From assembly GCF_029428875.1 (NCBI RefSeq), contig NZ_JAJSOO010000001.1, forward strand, positions 6,110,501 through 6,174,500: a DNA stretch of 64,000 bases, written 5' to 3'. The notes under the pieces are model-generated. The model did no database searches and was not told where the DNA came from. It saw nothing but the letters and a program-made list of their open reading frames with translations. Source of the stretch: Streptomyces sp. JH34 (GTDB lineage Bacteria > Actinomycetota > Actinomycetes > Streptomycetales > Streptomycetaceae). Below, one piece after another: positions 16,798-28,822 of the stretch (the stretch's first letter is position 1; each line of letters starts with the position of its first letter). The translations under genes were made by a program, and so were the position numbers.

Positions 16798-17580
16798 CTA
16801 CGGCCGACGGCGGGGCTTCCCGCGCTTGGCGCCGCCCTTGGGGTTCTTGGAACCGGCGGCCTTGCCGGACCCGCCGGACCCGCCCCGGGACGTCCTGGCC
16901 CCGGCCGGCTTGCTGGCGCCACCGCTCTTCTTCTCGGCGCGCTTGGCCTTGGGCTGCGGCGGCGTCGGGGCGCGGCCCCGGGTGCTGTTGACGGTCCGCC
17001 CCCGGACGATCCCGATGAACTCCTCGACCAGGTCGGTGGTCTTCTCCTCCGGCCACGACAGCGCGATCCGCGACTCCGGTGCGCCGGTCAGCGGCCGGTA
17101 GGTGAGGTCCTTGCGGTGGTGCAGACGGGCCAGCGACTGCGGGACGACGAGCAGTCCCACGCCCGCCGCCACCAGCTCGACGGCGTCCGCGGTCGTGGCG
17201 GGCCGCTCGAAGGCCGGCCGGCCCGGCGGGCGCTCCCATTCGAGGGTGTCGTCCAGGGGATGGAGCACGATCTCGTCGGCGAGGTCCGCCACCGACATCT
17301 CCTCGACGGCGAAGGCGTCGTGGTCCTTGGGGATCACGACGACCGTCGTCTCGGTGTAGAGGGGGATCGCGCTGAGATCCGTACGGTCGACGGGCAGCCG
17401 CACGAAACCGGCGTCGGCGCCGCCGTCACGCAGCAGGGCGGCCGCCTCGGCCGCGGGGACGCCGACGAGGGTCAGGGGGGTCCCCGGCAGCCGCTCGTTC
17501 CAGATCCGCACCCACTTGGTCGGGGTCACGCCCGGGACGTAGGCGAGCCGGAACGAAGGGGGTACTTCCGAGCCTGTCAC
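16798..17580 (-). CDS. LysR-type substrate-binding domain protein without HTH
   Basis: A 260-aa protein whose first ~195 residues form a LysR effector-binding domain (LAYVPGV..., GADAGFVRLPVD, TTVVVIPKDH, AAGVGLLVVPQSLARLH). The usual N-terminal wHTH is absent. The last ~65 residues are low-complexity and strongly basic (Lys/Arg/Gly/Pro/Ser), ending GKPRRRP, and might bind nucleic acid. The GTG start lies 58 bp from the divergent DUF5997 gene. This gene pair is conserved in Streptomyces; its function is not known. Confidence 0.82.
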   Translation of the reverse strand: MTGSEVPPSFRLAYVPGVTPTKWVRIWNERLPGTPLTLVGVPAAEAAALLRDGGADAGFVRLPVDRTDLSAIPLYTETTVVVIPKDHDAFAVEEMSVADLADEIVLHPLDDTLEWERPPGRPAFERPATTADAVELVAAGVGLLVVPQSLARLHHRKDLTYRPLTGAPESRIALSWPEEKTTDLVEEFIGIVRGRTVNSTRGRAPTPPQPKAKRAEKKSGGASKPAGARTSRGGSGGSGKAAGSKNPKGGAKRGKPRRRP

Positions 17581-17638
17581 CCCGCCAGGTTACCGGCCGT
17601 GGTCGGAGGCGCCGCACATGGTCGATACCCTGGACAGC

Positions 17639-18037
17639 ATGACGTCGCACCAGACCACCCAGACGATGAAGCCCGCCACCGCGGCGAAGAAGCTGGGTGT
17701 GTACCTCGAAGCCACCCCCGCAGAGTTCCAGGAGGGCGTCGTCTCGCGCGCCGAGCTGAACACGCTGCAGTCCGACCCGCCCGAGTGGCTGCAGGAGCTG
17801 CGCCGCAACGGCCCGCACCCCCGGCCGGTGGTCGCCTCGAAGCTGGGCGTCTCCATCGCGGGCCTCGCGCGGGGCGGTGTCACGGAGCCGCTCACGACCG
17901 AGCAGATCGACGCGCTGAAGCAGGAAAGCCCCGAGTGGCTCCAGAAGGAACGCGCCACCCAGGCCGACGTCCGCAAGGAAGCGGTCCGCATCAAGGAGCG
18001 CGACGCCGCGCGCGCCGAGCAGGCCGACCGCGACTGA
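17639..18037 (+). CDS. DUF5997 family protein
   Basis: A 132-aa small, soluble, charged protein. The family core 'KPATAAKKLGVYLEATPAEF' and 'LNTLQSDPPEWLQELRRNGP' is seen, followed by 'HPRPVVASKLGVSIAGLARGGV', which resembles a helix-turn-helix-like segment, and a charged C-terminal helix. Function is unknown. TACCCT seven bases before the ATG could be a -10 box, giving a leaderless mRNA. It is divergent from the HTH-less LysR-domain gene. Confidence 0.82.
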   Translation: MTSHQTTQTMKPATAAKKLGVYLEATPAEFQEGVVSRAELNTLQSDPPEWLQELRRNGPHPRPVVASKLGVSIAGLARGGVTEPLTTEQIDALKQESPEWLQKERATQADVRKEAVRIKERDAARAEQADRD

Positions 18038-18089
18038 CGTGCCCGCCGGGGCCGCCCGCTCCTGACCGCCGTCCGCGCGCGGGACACGG

Positions 18090-18128
18090 CCAGGTGCCGT
18101 GCACCAGGACGGGCAGCCCGGCACCTGG
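18090..18128. terminator. Bidirectional terminator candidate
   Basis: A perfect 10-bp inverted repeat (CCAGGTGCCG / CGGCACCTGG) with a 19-base loop lies between the convergent DUF5997 and SRPBCC genes. Confidence 0.6.
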
Positions 18129-18198
18129 GACCGGACCCGGCCGTCGTCCGGCGGTACGAGGAGCGCCCGGCGGCACGCCGCGAGGCCGACGGCCCGCG

Positions 18199-18828
18199 CT
18201 ACTCGCCCGTGTAGAACGCGATCGTCGCCACGGTCGTGGCGGTCACGGTCTCCGGGTCCGCCCCGGAGGCGGCGAACGCGCGGCCCCACTCTTCGCCCGA
18301 ACGCGCGACGAAGGCCTTCGCCTCGGGTGACGCCTGCCACTCCACGGCGTCCTCCGGGCTGAGCCCGCCGCCCGTCAGATGCCACCCGAGCCCGAGAAGA
18401 GCCAGGTCCCAGCCGATCCCGACCGCGCCCGGCCCGTACTGGCTCCGGAACTCCTCCGGAACCACGGACACGTGCTCCAGCTCGAACACCGTCCCGCCGC
18501 CTTCCGGCGTGAGGCGCACCTCCACCTCGCTGAAGCCCGGGTCGGGCCCGAACAGCCAGGACACACGGAGGCGCTCCCCGGGCACGCACTCCAGGATCTC
18601 GCCGCCGGCGTTCCCCTCGAGCTGGTAGCTCCCGCCGGCCCGGAACTCGCCGGTCACCGGGAGGAACCACCGCGCGATCCGCTCCGGGGAGGTCACCGCA
18701 CTCCAGACCTCGGCGGCATCGGCGCCGAAGGTGCGCCGCAACAGCACCGTGCCCGCCAGGTCCGAGGCAACGCGGCGCGTGCCGACCTCCCGGTGCACAC
18801 GGCTGATCTCGTCCACGATCTCACCCAT
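18199..18828 (-). CDS. SRPBCC/AHSA1-family protein
   Basis: A 209-aa protein with the activator of Hsp90 ATPase homologue 1-like fold: 'LLRRTFGADAAEVWSAVTSP', 'IARWFLPVTGEFRAGGSYQL', 'GGEILECVPGERLRVSW', 'SEVEVRLTPEGGGTVFELEH'. The START-like barrel binds hydrophobic ligands; no enzymatic function is assigned. These genes usually sit beside an ArsR regulator, which is missing here. The ATG at 18828 gives MGEIVDEISRV. A GTG at 18864 is an alternative. Confidence 0.87.
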   Translation of the reverse strand: MGEIVDEISRVHREVGTRRVASDLAGTVLLRRTFGADAAEVWSAVTSPERIARWFLPVTGEFRAGGSYQLEGNAGGEILECVPGERLRVSWLFGPDPGFSEVEVRLTPEGGGTVFELEHVSVVPEEFRSQYGPGAVGIGWDLALLGLGWHLTGGGLSPEDAVEWQASPEAKAFVARSGEEWGRAFAASGADPETVTATTVATIAFYTGE

Positions 18829-19011
18829 GACCTTCCAGCCCTTCTCCGAGTGCCCGCGCCGCACTCCGGTGGTCCCCAGGCCATGTAACCGGAGTTCCGC
18901 CGTCCTCGCCTCGGCGCGCGTCGGATTTGATCTTGGACGAGCTCATGTTCCGCGTGGCCGAGCACGCCGTGCGGGCAGCCGGTCGGTGCGATACCCGATT
19001 AGGGTGCGAGG

Positions 19012-19360
19012 GTGACACCGCGCCGCCTGATGTTCTTGCCCAAGCCGGATGAACACTTCCTCGCCGCGACCCGAGCCGCCTATGACGTCATGGCCGTGGA
19101 GTACGCCGAAAAGGTGGACTCCGACCTGGACGCCGAGCCACTCGACCGTGCCCTGCCGGCCGTCTTCGCCGAGCTGACGCAGGCGGGCGGAAACGGTCCT
19201 GTCGTCGATGTGGGTTGCGGACCCGGCCAGATCACGGCGGCGCCGCACCGCTTGGGACTGAACGCGTCCGGTATCGACCTGTCGCCCGAGACGGTCGCCG
19301 TGGCCCGCCGCACCCACCCGGTGTGACCGTCGGCTGCTTGCTGACCGGCCGCCACGCGGC
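19012..19360 (+). pseudogene. SAM-dependent methyltransferase, frameshifted and truncated
   Basis: The frame from 19012 begins 'FLAATRAAYDVMAVEYAEKV' and contains motif I of class I methyltransferases (VVDVGCGPGQITAA) and motif II (NASGIDLSPETVAVARR), then stops at 19326 after 104 aa. In the next frame the expected continuation 'GVTVG' appears at once, so one base is missing near 19318-19322. After about 19360 homology-like sequence ends, against a usual length above 200 aa. It is therefore a broken 5' fragment at the left edge of the accessory island. Confidence 0.75.
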
Positions 19361-19376
19361 GCCGCGGTCAACTCCG

Positions 19377-20201
19377 TCAGGCGGCGAGGAGGTTGAAACT
19401 GGACAGCGGAGGCCCGTAGACCTTCCGGGCGCCCACCCGGTCGAGTTCGGAGATGACGAGTTCCCGCGATCCCACACCACCGCAGAAGTAGTGCATGACC
19501 GATTGCGGGTCGTATTGCGTGAGGTCCACCGTTCCCTCGGTGGATTCGTCGGGGCAGACGGCGGGCGCGCCCGAGCGGATGTGTTCGTGCCGGAAGCCGA
19601 TAGCATGGCCCAACTCATGCCGCAGTACGCCCACGCGGTCGAAACTGGTGGTCTGGTACGACGGGTCGATGAAGACGCGCCTGCGGTTCTCCGGGTCGTT
19701 CGGGAAGAAGGCCGCGGCGATGAACTGGCCCCCGGAGTCGAGGTGCCGTACCGGAAAGAGGACTTCGGGCGGCCGCAGTGACTCGCTGTCGTCGGCGGCC
19801 TCGACGTGCTCGAACTGCACGCCGCAGGTCGCCGACCAGTCGTCGGTGGCGCGCCGCATGTTCTCGACGACCGACTCGTACCACGCCCTCTCTGGGAAGG
19901 TCTTGCGCAGGACGCAGTACTTCAGGATGGTGCCCGGCTCCCAGCGGAGGATCTTGCCGTCCTGCACGATGCCGAGCAGGCCGCTGCTTGGCTGCCCGAG
20001 CGGGCTGATGCCCGTACCGATGGTGCCGACCCCTGTCTGTGCCAGCAGCCGGGCGGCCTCGCGCTGTGCCCGCAGTGCCCTCTGCGTCTCGGTGTAGACA
20101 TCGAGTTCGTCGGCGTCGAGCAGCAGGTCACCCTCCACCCGGTAAAAAACCTGGCCGTCGATGACGATCTCAGGGCGCTTTACATCGGAGCTATCTCTCA
20201 T
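19377..20201 (-). CDS. Metzincin zinc metalloprotease (astacin/M12A-like), no signal peptide
   Basis: A 274-aa protease. The zinc-binding motif HELGHAIGFRHEH lies near residue 190 and the Met-turn SVMHYF follows about 45 residues later, as in astacins and matrixins. 'YRVEGDLLLDADELD' and 'RWEPGTILKYCVL' in the N-terminal part resemble the pro-segment and first strand of family M12A. There is no signal sequence, so it is either cytosolic or exported by an unusual route. RBS GAGGA lies 7 bases before the ATG. It overlaps the upstream 86-aa gene by 11 bases and is last in a three-gene cluster; the other two products are unknown. Confidence 0.85.
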   Translation of the reverse strand: MRDSSDVKRPEIVIDGQVFYRVEGDLLLDADELDVYTETQRALRAQREAARLLAQTGVGTIGTGISPLGQPSSGLLGIVQDGKILRWEPGTILKYCVLRKTFPERAWYESVVENMRRATDDWSATCGVQFEHVEAADDSESLRPPEVLFPVRHLDSGGQFIAAAFFPNDPENRRRVFIDPSYQTTSFDRVGVLRHELGHAIGFRHEHIRSGAPAVCPDESTEGTVDLTQYDPQSVMHYFCGGVGSRELVISELDRVGARKVYGPPLSSFNLLAA

Positions 20202-20451
20202 TTTCCGTTCCTCTTTCGAGCAGTTGCGGTCGAAACAGCCTGATCCACTCGACCATCATCTGGTCACGATCCATGAGCTGGTCACCCCGGGCCACCCGGA
20301 ACGATTCCGCGTCCACATCGACGAGGGGGAAGCTGTCGTTCCAGGTGGTGAACTCCGGCAGCGACGCGACGGACTCACGCAGCCCGGGAAATCGGTCCAG
20401 CAGGCGGCTTTCCTGTGTCCGCTCTTCACTTGTATCGTTCTCGTCGGGCAC
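20191..20451 (-). CDS. Hypothetical small acidic protein in metalloprotease cluster
   Basis: An 86-aa protein not recognised. The N-terminus is rich in Asp, Glu and Arg (PDENDTSEERTQES). The middle has 'FPLVDVDAESFRVARGDQLM' and the C-terminus has 'RDQMMVEWIRLFRP', probably helical. It has no Cys, signal peptide or membrane segment. It overlaps the protease start by 11 bases, so it may be a partner, inhibitor or substrate of the protease; this is inference from gene order. Confidence 0.6.
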   Translation of the reverse strand: MPDENDTSEERTQESRLLDRFPGLRESVASLPEFTTWNDSFPLVDVDAESFRVARGDQLMDRDQMMVEWIRLFRPQLLERGTENER

Positions 20452-20486
20452 TGTTCGCTCCGGAAAGTTCCGTGCTCAGGAATCGG

Positions 20487-20834
20487 TTACTGCCAGAGCA
20501 CGCTGGCCCGCACCTTGACGTCGGAGTTCCACTGGATCGAGCCCACTATTTCCAGGATTCCGTCGTCATGCGGAACGACGTTGGCGACGCTCATCGTTGC
20601 CAGCCCTCGGAACGGAACGTTGTTCCCATCAACTTCGCAGAGCGACACGAACGCCCGGCTGTACGACTTGAGATTGGGGCCGCATATGAGCCGCCTCGCG
20701 AAGACGCCGTGAGCCGGGAAGAAGAACGTAGTGTAATCGACGATCCGCTGCTCTTCGCCAGCTTCGTTCTCGGGTTCCAGAAGTTCGTCCCGGACGTCGA
20801 TCTCAACCTGTTCGGGGAATGTGTGCGAAACCAT
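20487..20834 (-). CDS. Hypothetical beta-rich protein in metalloprotease cluster
   Basis: A 115-aa protein not recognised. Alternating hydrophobic strands (VEIDVRDELL, YTTFFFPAHG, RAFVSLCEVDG, GLATMSVANVV, ILEIVGSIQWNSD, VKVRASVLW) suggest an all-beta single domain such as a small sandwich. No signal peptide is seen. Codon use is less G/C-biased at third positions than in the core genes around it. It is the first gene of a minus-strand cluster, 35 bp before the 86-aa gene. Confidence 0.55.
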   Translation of the reverse strand: MVSHTFPEQVEIDVRDELLEPENEAGEEQRIVDYTTFFFPAHGVFARRLICGPNLKSYSRAFVSLCEVDGNNVPFRGLATMSVANVVPHDDGILEIVGSIQWNSDVKVRASVLWQ

Positions 20835-21500
20835 GTGATGCCCGCTTTCTGGGAGGCGCGTCAGCGCTTCTCTCCCGCGCGTCCGGCAGGAGGCAAACGG
20901 TCGGCCTCGCCGAGAAGTTGACGCAGAAACTAGGTGGGTGATGCGGAAGGTGAAGGAACGCCGAACTTCCGCAAGCGCAGCCTGTTTTCAGATTACTCAA
21001 ATGTCCACGCACCACCAACCGCAAGACCGGCGCGGTCGAGACGAAGACCGTCTACACGATCACCAGCCTCCCGCCCAAACAGGCCAACCCGACGCAACTC
21101 GCCGAACTCCCGCAGGAGAACTGGAGTTGAGGCCCCGCGCCACGTCAGAAGTAATAATGCATCGCCCCTGCAAGGTATGACGGTCCACACCCGGCGGCGT
21201 AGTGATGGTTGAGGCTTCGTCAATGGCCGGAGAAGGTGTCATCGCGGGCGGGTCGAGCTAGAATCGAGGAAAATTCTGCCCGTCCGGCCTTGATCTCAAA
21301 TACAAAGAGGTCAGGTCGAACCGCAGCTGTTCGGCGAAGTTCCCGGCCTGCGGAGGCACCTGCGATTCTCCGTACCGCACGCGCTCCTGGGCAGCGGCCC
21401 GCTCGGCCCATACAGAAATGGTGCGACGGGCCCGTGGCTCCCGGTTACCCGGTACTGAAGCCGCGACCACATCCCCCTCACCTCCCGAAGGGAGACTCAC
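20835..21500. other. Gene-poor region with insertion-sequence remains
   Basis: Apart from the transposase remnant at 21002..21130, no gene is supported in this 666-bp stretch. It must contain the promoter of the minus-strand metalloprotease cluster and of the 98-aa gene at 21501. Third-position bias is weak throughout, consistent with eroded foreign DNA. Confidence 0.4.
21002..21130 (+). pseudogene. Transposase remnant, ISAs1-like
   Basis: A frame reads TTNRKTGAVETKTVYTITS, then LPPKQANPTQLAELPQENW and stops. This matches the region of ISAs1-family transposases just before the conserved 'RGHWxIE' block, here corrupted to PQENWS*. In another frame 'EAPRHVRSNNASPL' just after may be the decayed continuation. 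Only about 40 codons remain. Confidence 0.55.
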
Positions 21501-21797
21501 ATGTATGCGCACTGGGGCACGTTCACCAAGGAGGCGCGTCTCACGGACAGCCTTACGTTCGCTGCGGACGCGATGAGGAATTCCGGCCTTGAGGTCTGGG
21601 ACAATGCCAGCGACGGCGACTACCAAGTGATGGGCGGGAACGGTAACGTTATCGCCACGGTGGTCAGCGTCCCGCAATCGGGAAATCTGTGGATGACGGT
21701 GAGTGCGTACTCAACCGACTCCGGTCTCGCTGAACGCACCAGGAATGACGTGCGGGAGCACATCGTCAGAACCGTCAGGATAGACGACAATCCGTAA
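21501..21797 (+). CDS. Hypothetical protein, 98 aa
   Basis: Not recognised as a named family. The product begins MYAHWGTFTKEARLTDSLTF and contains 'SGLEVWDNASDGDYQVMGG', 'NVIATVVSVPQSGNLWMTVS' and 'RNDVREHIVRTVRID', suggesting a compact alpha/beta domain. It has a well-placed RBS (GGGAG, 7 bases before ATG) and good coding bias, so it is very likely a real gene although it sits between insertion-sequence remains. No signal peptide or membrane segment. Confidence 0.65.
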   Translation: MYAHWGTFTKEARLTDSLTFAADAMRNSGLEVWDNASDGDYQVMGGNGNVIATVVSVPQSGNLWMTVSAYSTDSGLAERTRNDVREHIVRTVRIDDNP

Positions 21798-22179
21798 GAG
21801 TACCGCGTCCGCCTGGCTCTGTGGTCGACGTACCCTGGACCGGTCGTATCCTGGACCGTCTCCGTTCTTCTGGGTGTCAAACGTAGGGGCCCGCTCACGC
21901 CTGTACTGGTGCGTCAACCGGTGCCTGGCGGCCGGGCTCAGGCGGGCGGGGGCCGCACTCTGCCTTGACCGCGAAGATCTCCTCGCTGACCTCCGCGGCG
22001 ACGCTGCGTCGCCGCGTCCGGCGCCCGTCCGCGCAGGCCGGCAGGAGGCTGTCGCCAGCCAATACTTCCAGCTGGTTGACGCCGTCATCTCACGCCCGGA
22101 CGATGCCCCTGTCTCGCCTGCCACGTGAATGCCGGCATCGGCACGTGAGCCATATTCCGCAGTCGGTCCCGCAGCCCCG

Positions 22180-22335
22180 TTCGTAGCGGCGTATGACCCG
22201 GTCGGTGGCCCCGTCGAGATGACTGAGCCGGGCCAGGCCGAGGCGGACCAGGGCACGGGGCACGGTGGAGGGCACCAGGCCCAGCAGGTGCGCGTCCGCT
22301 CTCGGTCAGAGGTGCATTACGGTTGGGCGTGAGGG
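22180..22335 (-). pseudogene. Transposase remnant, IS481 family, internally deleted
   Basis: Minus-strand frames contain 'TPNRNAPLTESGR', the typical IS481 N-terminus, joined almost directly to 'VPSTVPRALVRLGLARLSHL' and 'DGATDRVIRRYERG', which normally lies some tens of residues later and leads into the DDE core. The catalytic part is absent. About 70 codons of an original gene of roughly 300 remain. Confidence 0.65.
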
Positions 22336-22389
22336 CCTCTCGGGCTGGTGTAGACGTCGCAATCCACACCGAACCCGGAAGGCCCTCAC
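22329..22389. repeat. Inverted repeat beside IS481 remnant
   Basis: GTGAGGGCCT (22329-22338) and AGGCCCTCAC (22380-22389) form a perfect 10-bp inverted repeat, extended imperfectly by CGGG. It borders the IS481 remnant and could be an element end or its promoter-proximal hairpin. From here to the arg promoter (22390-22510) I see no gene. Confidence 0.5.
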
Positions 22390-22513
22390 TCGTTCGAGAT
22401 CCCCAGACGGTTGATCACCGTCACCGCACCCAACCTGCGTGGACAGGCCACCTGGCGCTCTCTGTGTGCCGACCTCGCGGGCGCATGTTCCAGCCGATTC
22501 CGGTCACCGATCT

Positions 22514-24769
<2,256 letters not shown>

Positions 24770-24773
<4 letters not shown>

Positions 24774-25692
24774 GCGCCGCGAGGAAGCACACCGCGCTGC
24801 CGAAGGCACAGATCCTCATCGAGGCACTGCCCTGGCTCACCCGGCACAACGGCAAGACCGTCGTCATCAAGTTCGGCGGCAACGCCATGATCGACGAGGA
24901 GCTGAAGGCGGCCTTCGCCCAGGACGTCGTCTTCTTGCGGCACGCCGGGCTGAAGCCCGTCGTGGTGCACGGCGGCGGCCCGCAGATCAGCGCCCAGCTC
25001 GACAAGCAGGGCCTGGTCAGCGAATTCAAGGCCGGTCTGCGCGTCACGACCCCCGAGGCCATGGACGTCGTCCGCATGGTCCTGGCCGGACAGGTCCAGC
25101 GTGAGCTCGTCGGTCTGCTCAACCAGCACGGCCCGCTCGCCGTCGGCATGACCGGCGAGGACGCGCACACCATCACCGCCGTCCAGCACCGGCCCGTGAT
25201 CGACGGCGAGGCCGTCGACATCGGCCGGGTCGGCGAGATCACCGCCATAGACACCGGGGCGATCCAGGCGCTGCTGGACGACGGCCGGATCCCGGTCATC
25301 TCCTCCATCGCCCGCTCGGCGGAGGACAACCACGTCTACAACGTCAACGCCGACACCGCGGCCGCGGCGCTCGCCGCCGCCCTGAACGCCGAGACGCTGA
25401 TGGTCCTGACCGACGTCGAGGGCCTGTACGAGGACTGGCCGAACAGCGACGACGTCATCAGCCGTCTCACCGCCACCCAGCTGGAGAAGCTGCTGCCCGA
25501 CCTCTCCAGCGGCATGGTGCCCAAGATGCAGGGCTGCCTCCACGCCGTACGCAACGGTGTCGAGACCGCCCGTGTCATCGACGGCAGGGTCCAGCACTCG
25601 ATCCTGCTGGAGATCTTCACCGACGAGGGAATCGGCACGATGGTCGTGCCCGACGCGACAGCCGCCGCACGGTTCGGCGCTGAGGGGGAGTC

Positions 25693-25696
<4 letters not shown>
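24770..25696 (+). CDS. argB: Acetylglutamate kinase
   Basis: A 308-aa amino-acid kinase that phosphorylates N-acetylglutamate; in this class it is feedback-inhibited by arginine. The ATP/phosphate loops '[10 protein letters not shown]' and '[14 protein letters not shown]' and the C-terminal '[16 protein letters not shown]' and 'GTMVVPD' segments are seen. The N-terminal helix '[18 protein letters not shown]' is that of the arginine-sensitive hexameric form. It has four-base overlaps with argJ and argD. Confidence 0.97.
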
Positions 25697-26889
<1,193 letters not shown>

Positions 26890-26914
26890 CGATCCGGAGA
26901 ATGAGGCGACGACG

Positions 26915-27460
26915 ATGACCGAGGCGCAGGAAACCGAGCACGGCGGGCCGTCGGTGCCACAGACACGCACGGCACGCCACCGCAGGATCGTGGACATCCT
27001 GAACCGCCAGCCGGTGCGCTCGCAGAGCCAGCTGGCCAGGCTGCTGTCCGACGACGGGCTGAGCGTCACCCAGGCGACGCTCAGCCGCGACCTGGACGAG
27101 CTCGGCGCGGTGAAGATCCGCAACACCGGCGGTGAGCTGATCTACGCGGTGCCGAGCGAGGGCGGTTTCCGCACCCCGCAGGCGCCGCTCGGGGGCTCGG
27201 CCAAGGAGGAGCGGATGCGCAGGCTCTCCGCCGAGCTGCTCATCTCGGCGGAGGCCTCGGCCAACCTCGTGGTGCTGCGTACGCCGCCGGGCGCCGCCCA
27301 GTTCCTCGCCTCGGCCATCGACCAGGCCGAACTCCGGGCGATCCTCGGCACGATCGCGGGGGACGACACACTGATGCTGATCAGTCGTGACCCGAACGGC
27401 GGCCAGGCGCTCGCGGACCACCTGCTGCGGCTGGCGCAGAACGACCGCGGAGGTCAGTAA
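26915..27460 (+). CDS. argR: Arginine repressor
   Basis: A 181-aa ArgR with an N-terminal winged helix (about 22-80: [34 protein letters not shown]) and a C-terminal arginine-binding oligomerisation domain (about 105-175: [33 protein letters not shown]). It represses arg genes through ARG boxes. Being in the operon it controls, it should be autoregulated. Its last seven bases overlap the end of the convergent L,D-transpeptidase-like gene. Confidence 0.96.
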   Translation: MTEAQETEHGGPSVPQTRTARHRRIVDILNRQPVRSQSQLARLLSDDGLSVTQATLSRDLDELGAVKIRNTGGELIYAVPSEGGFRTPQAPLGGSAKEERMRRLSAELLISAEASANLVVLRTPPGAAQFLASAIDQAELRAILGTIAGDDTLMLISRDPNGGQALADHLLRLAQNDRGGQ

Positions 27461-28158
27461 CGGGTGACGGCGGTCGGGCCGGACGCCGTCCCGACCGCGA
27501 TGTGCGGACGGCGGGCCGGGTCGGCCCAGGCCAGGATCCGGTCCATGGCGGCCGCCGGCACGGACACACACCCGGCGGTCGCACCCTTGCCGTCGACGTG
27601 CAGGAAGATCCCGGCGCCCCTGCCCCGCACGGGCCGGTGGTAGTTGAAGCCGATGACGAGCGCGCGGGCGTACTGGGTGGAGTAGCCGACGAGGTGTTCG
27701 GCCTCGTCGGGGCGGCAGTCGGCGGGCCGCGGGTCCACCCAGCGGTTGTACGCCCGGGATGCGTTGTCCTGGCACCACCAGGAGGTTTCGACGGCCCGCC
27801 GGTAGGGGTAGCGGGTCCCCGGCGCGGCGGCCTCGACGCCGAAGGCGTACGGCAGGTCGTAGAGACCGGTGGGCGTGGTGTTCGTGCCCTGGGCGCGGGT
27901 GGCGCCGTCGGTCAGGCCCTTCGCCCCGAAGTGTGCGGGCGCCGAACCCGCCGCCACCCAGCCACCCCCGCGCCGGTCCCACCAGGTGACCGTGCCCGTG
28001 GTGGAGTCCGTCCGCGGGGCCTCCGCGGTGATCAGCTGCGAACCGCCGCCCGTGTCGGCCAGCCGTTCCGGAAGGGGCGCCGTCCCTCCCGCGGGCCGCG
28101 CCGCGAGCGAACCGGCCAGGGCCAGGAGGGCCGACGTGGCCACCAGGAATCTGCGCAT
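27454..28158 (-). CDS. Secreted L,D-transpeptidase-like (YkuD) protein
   Basis: A 234-aa protein with signal peptide ([20 protein letters not shown], cleavage near residue 20-25). The C-terminal motif '[15 protein letters not shown]' holds the catalytic His and Cys of the YkuD fold, as in exported peptidoglycan-modifying or -related enzymes. The middle contains '[16 protein letters not shown]', also typical. No peptidoglycan-binding domain is attached. It is convergent to argR and overlaps it by 7 bases, with no room for a separate terminator. Confidence 0.87.
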   Translation of the reverse strand: MRRFLVATSALLALAGSLAARPAGGTAPLPERLADTGGGSQLITAEAPRTDSTTGTVTWWDRRGGGWVAAGSAPAHFGAKGLTDGATRAQGTNTTPTGLYDLPYAFGVEAAAPGTRYPYRRAVETSWWCQDNASRAYNRWVDPRPADCRPDEAEHLVGYSTQYARALVIGFNYHRPVRGRGAGIFLHVDGKGATAGCVSVPAAAMDRILAWADPARRPHIAVGTASGPTAVTRY

Positions 28159-28222
28159 GCTCCGGACCGTACGGGGCGCGGCGACACGGCCCCACCGCGC
28201 CTGCTCCGTACGGCCCAGTGGC

Positions 28223-28822
28223 TCACCCCGCGGCGGGCGCGGGCGACGCGGGCAGCGGCAGGGGGAGCCCCGGCAGTCCGTCGATGCTGGTGGCGATGTC
28301 CGACTTCTTCTCGAAGTACCGGCTCAGGCTCACGTCGTCCTCGCGCCGGAAACGGTCGGAGTGCAGGGAGCGGTCCTCGTCGTACGACATGAGGGGCACC
28401 GCGTAACCGCAGGTGTCACGGATCAGTCCGGCCGTCACCACCACGATCGCGCGCAGCCCGTGCGGAGTCGGGTCGACCCCGGGGAAATGGCCGAGCAGCG
28501 CGGGGAAGCGCGGGTCGTCACGGAAGACGGGCTCCCCGCGGCCGTGCACCCGCACGATGTTCGGCGGGCCCTGGAAGGCGCACCACATCAGTGTGATGCG
28601 CCCGTTCTCCCGGAGGTGGGCGATGGTCTCGGCGTTGCTTCCGGCGAAGTCGAGATAGGCCACGGTCCGTTCGTCGACGACGGCGAACGACCCGCTCACC
28701 CCCTTGGGCGAGAGGTTGACGGTTCCGTCGCCGTCCAGGGGCGCGGTCGCCGTGAAGAAGACCGGCTGCTCCTCGATGAAGGTCCTCAGCCGTCCCTCGA
28801 TGCGTTCATGTGTTCTTCCCAT
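28223..28822 (-). CDS. Pyridoxamine 5'-phosphate oxidase-family protein
   Basis: A 199-aa FMN-binding split-barrel protein: 'RTFIEEQPVFFTATAPLDGD', 'TVNLSPKGVSGSFAV', 'VAYLDFAGSNAETIAHL', 'NGRITLMWCAFQGPPNIVRV', 'GRGEPVF'. Proteins of this group are flavin- or F420-linked reductases of unknown substrate rather than true PdxH. No Shine-Dalgarno is seen before the ATG at 28822, so the mRNA may be leaderless. The C-terminal tail is Pro/Ala/Leu-rich. Confidence 0.85.
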   Translation of the reverse strand: MGRTHERIEGRLRTFIEEQPVFFTATAPLDGDGTVNLSPKGVSGSFAVVDERTVAYLDFAGSNAETIAHLRENGRITLMWCAFQGPPNIVRVHGRGEPVFRDDPRFPALLGHFPGVDPTPHGLRAIVVVTAGLIRDTCGYAVPLMSYDEDRSLHSDRFRREDDVSLSRYFEKKSDIATSIDGLPGLPLPLPASPAPAAG

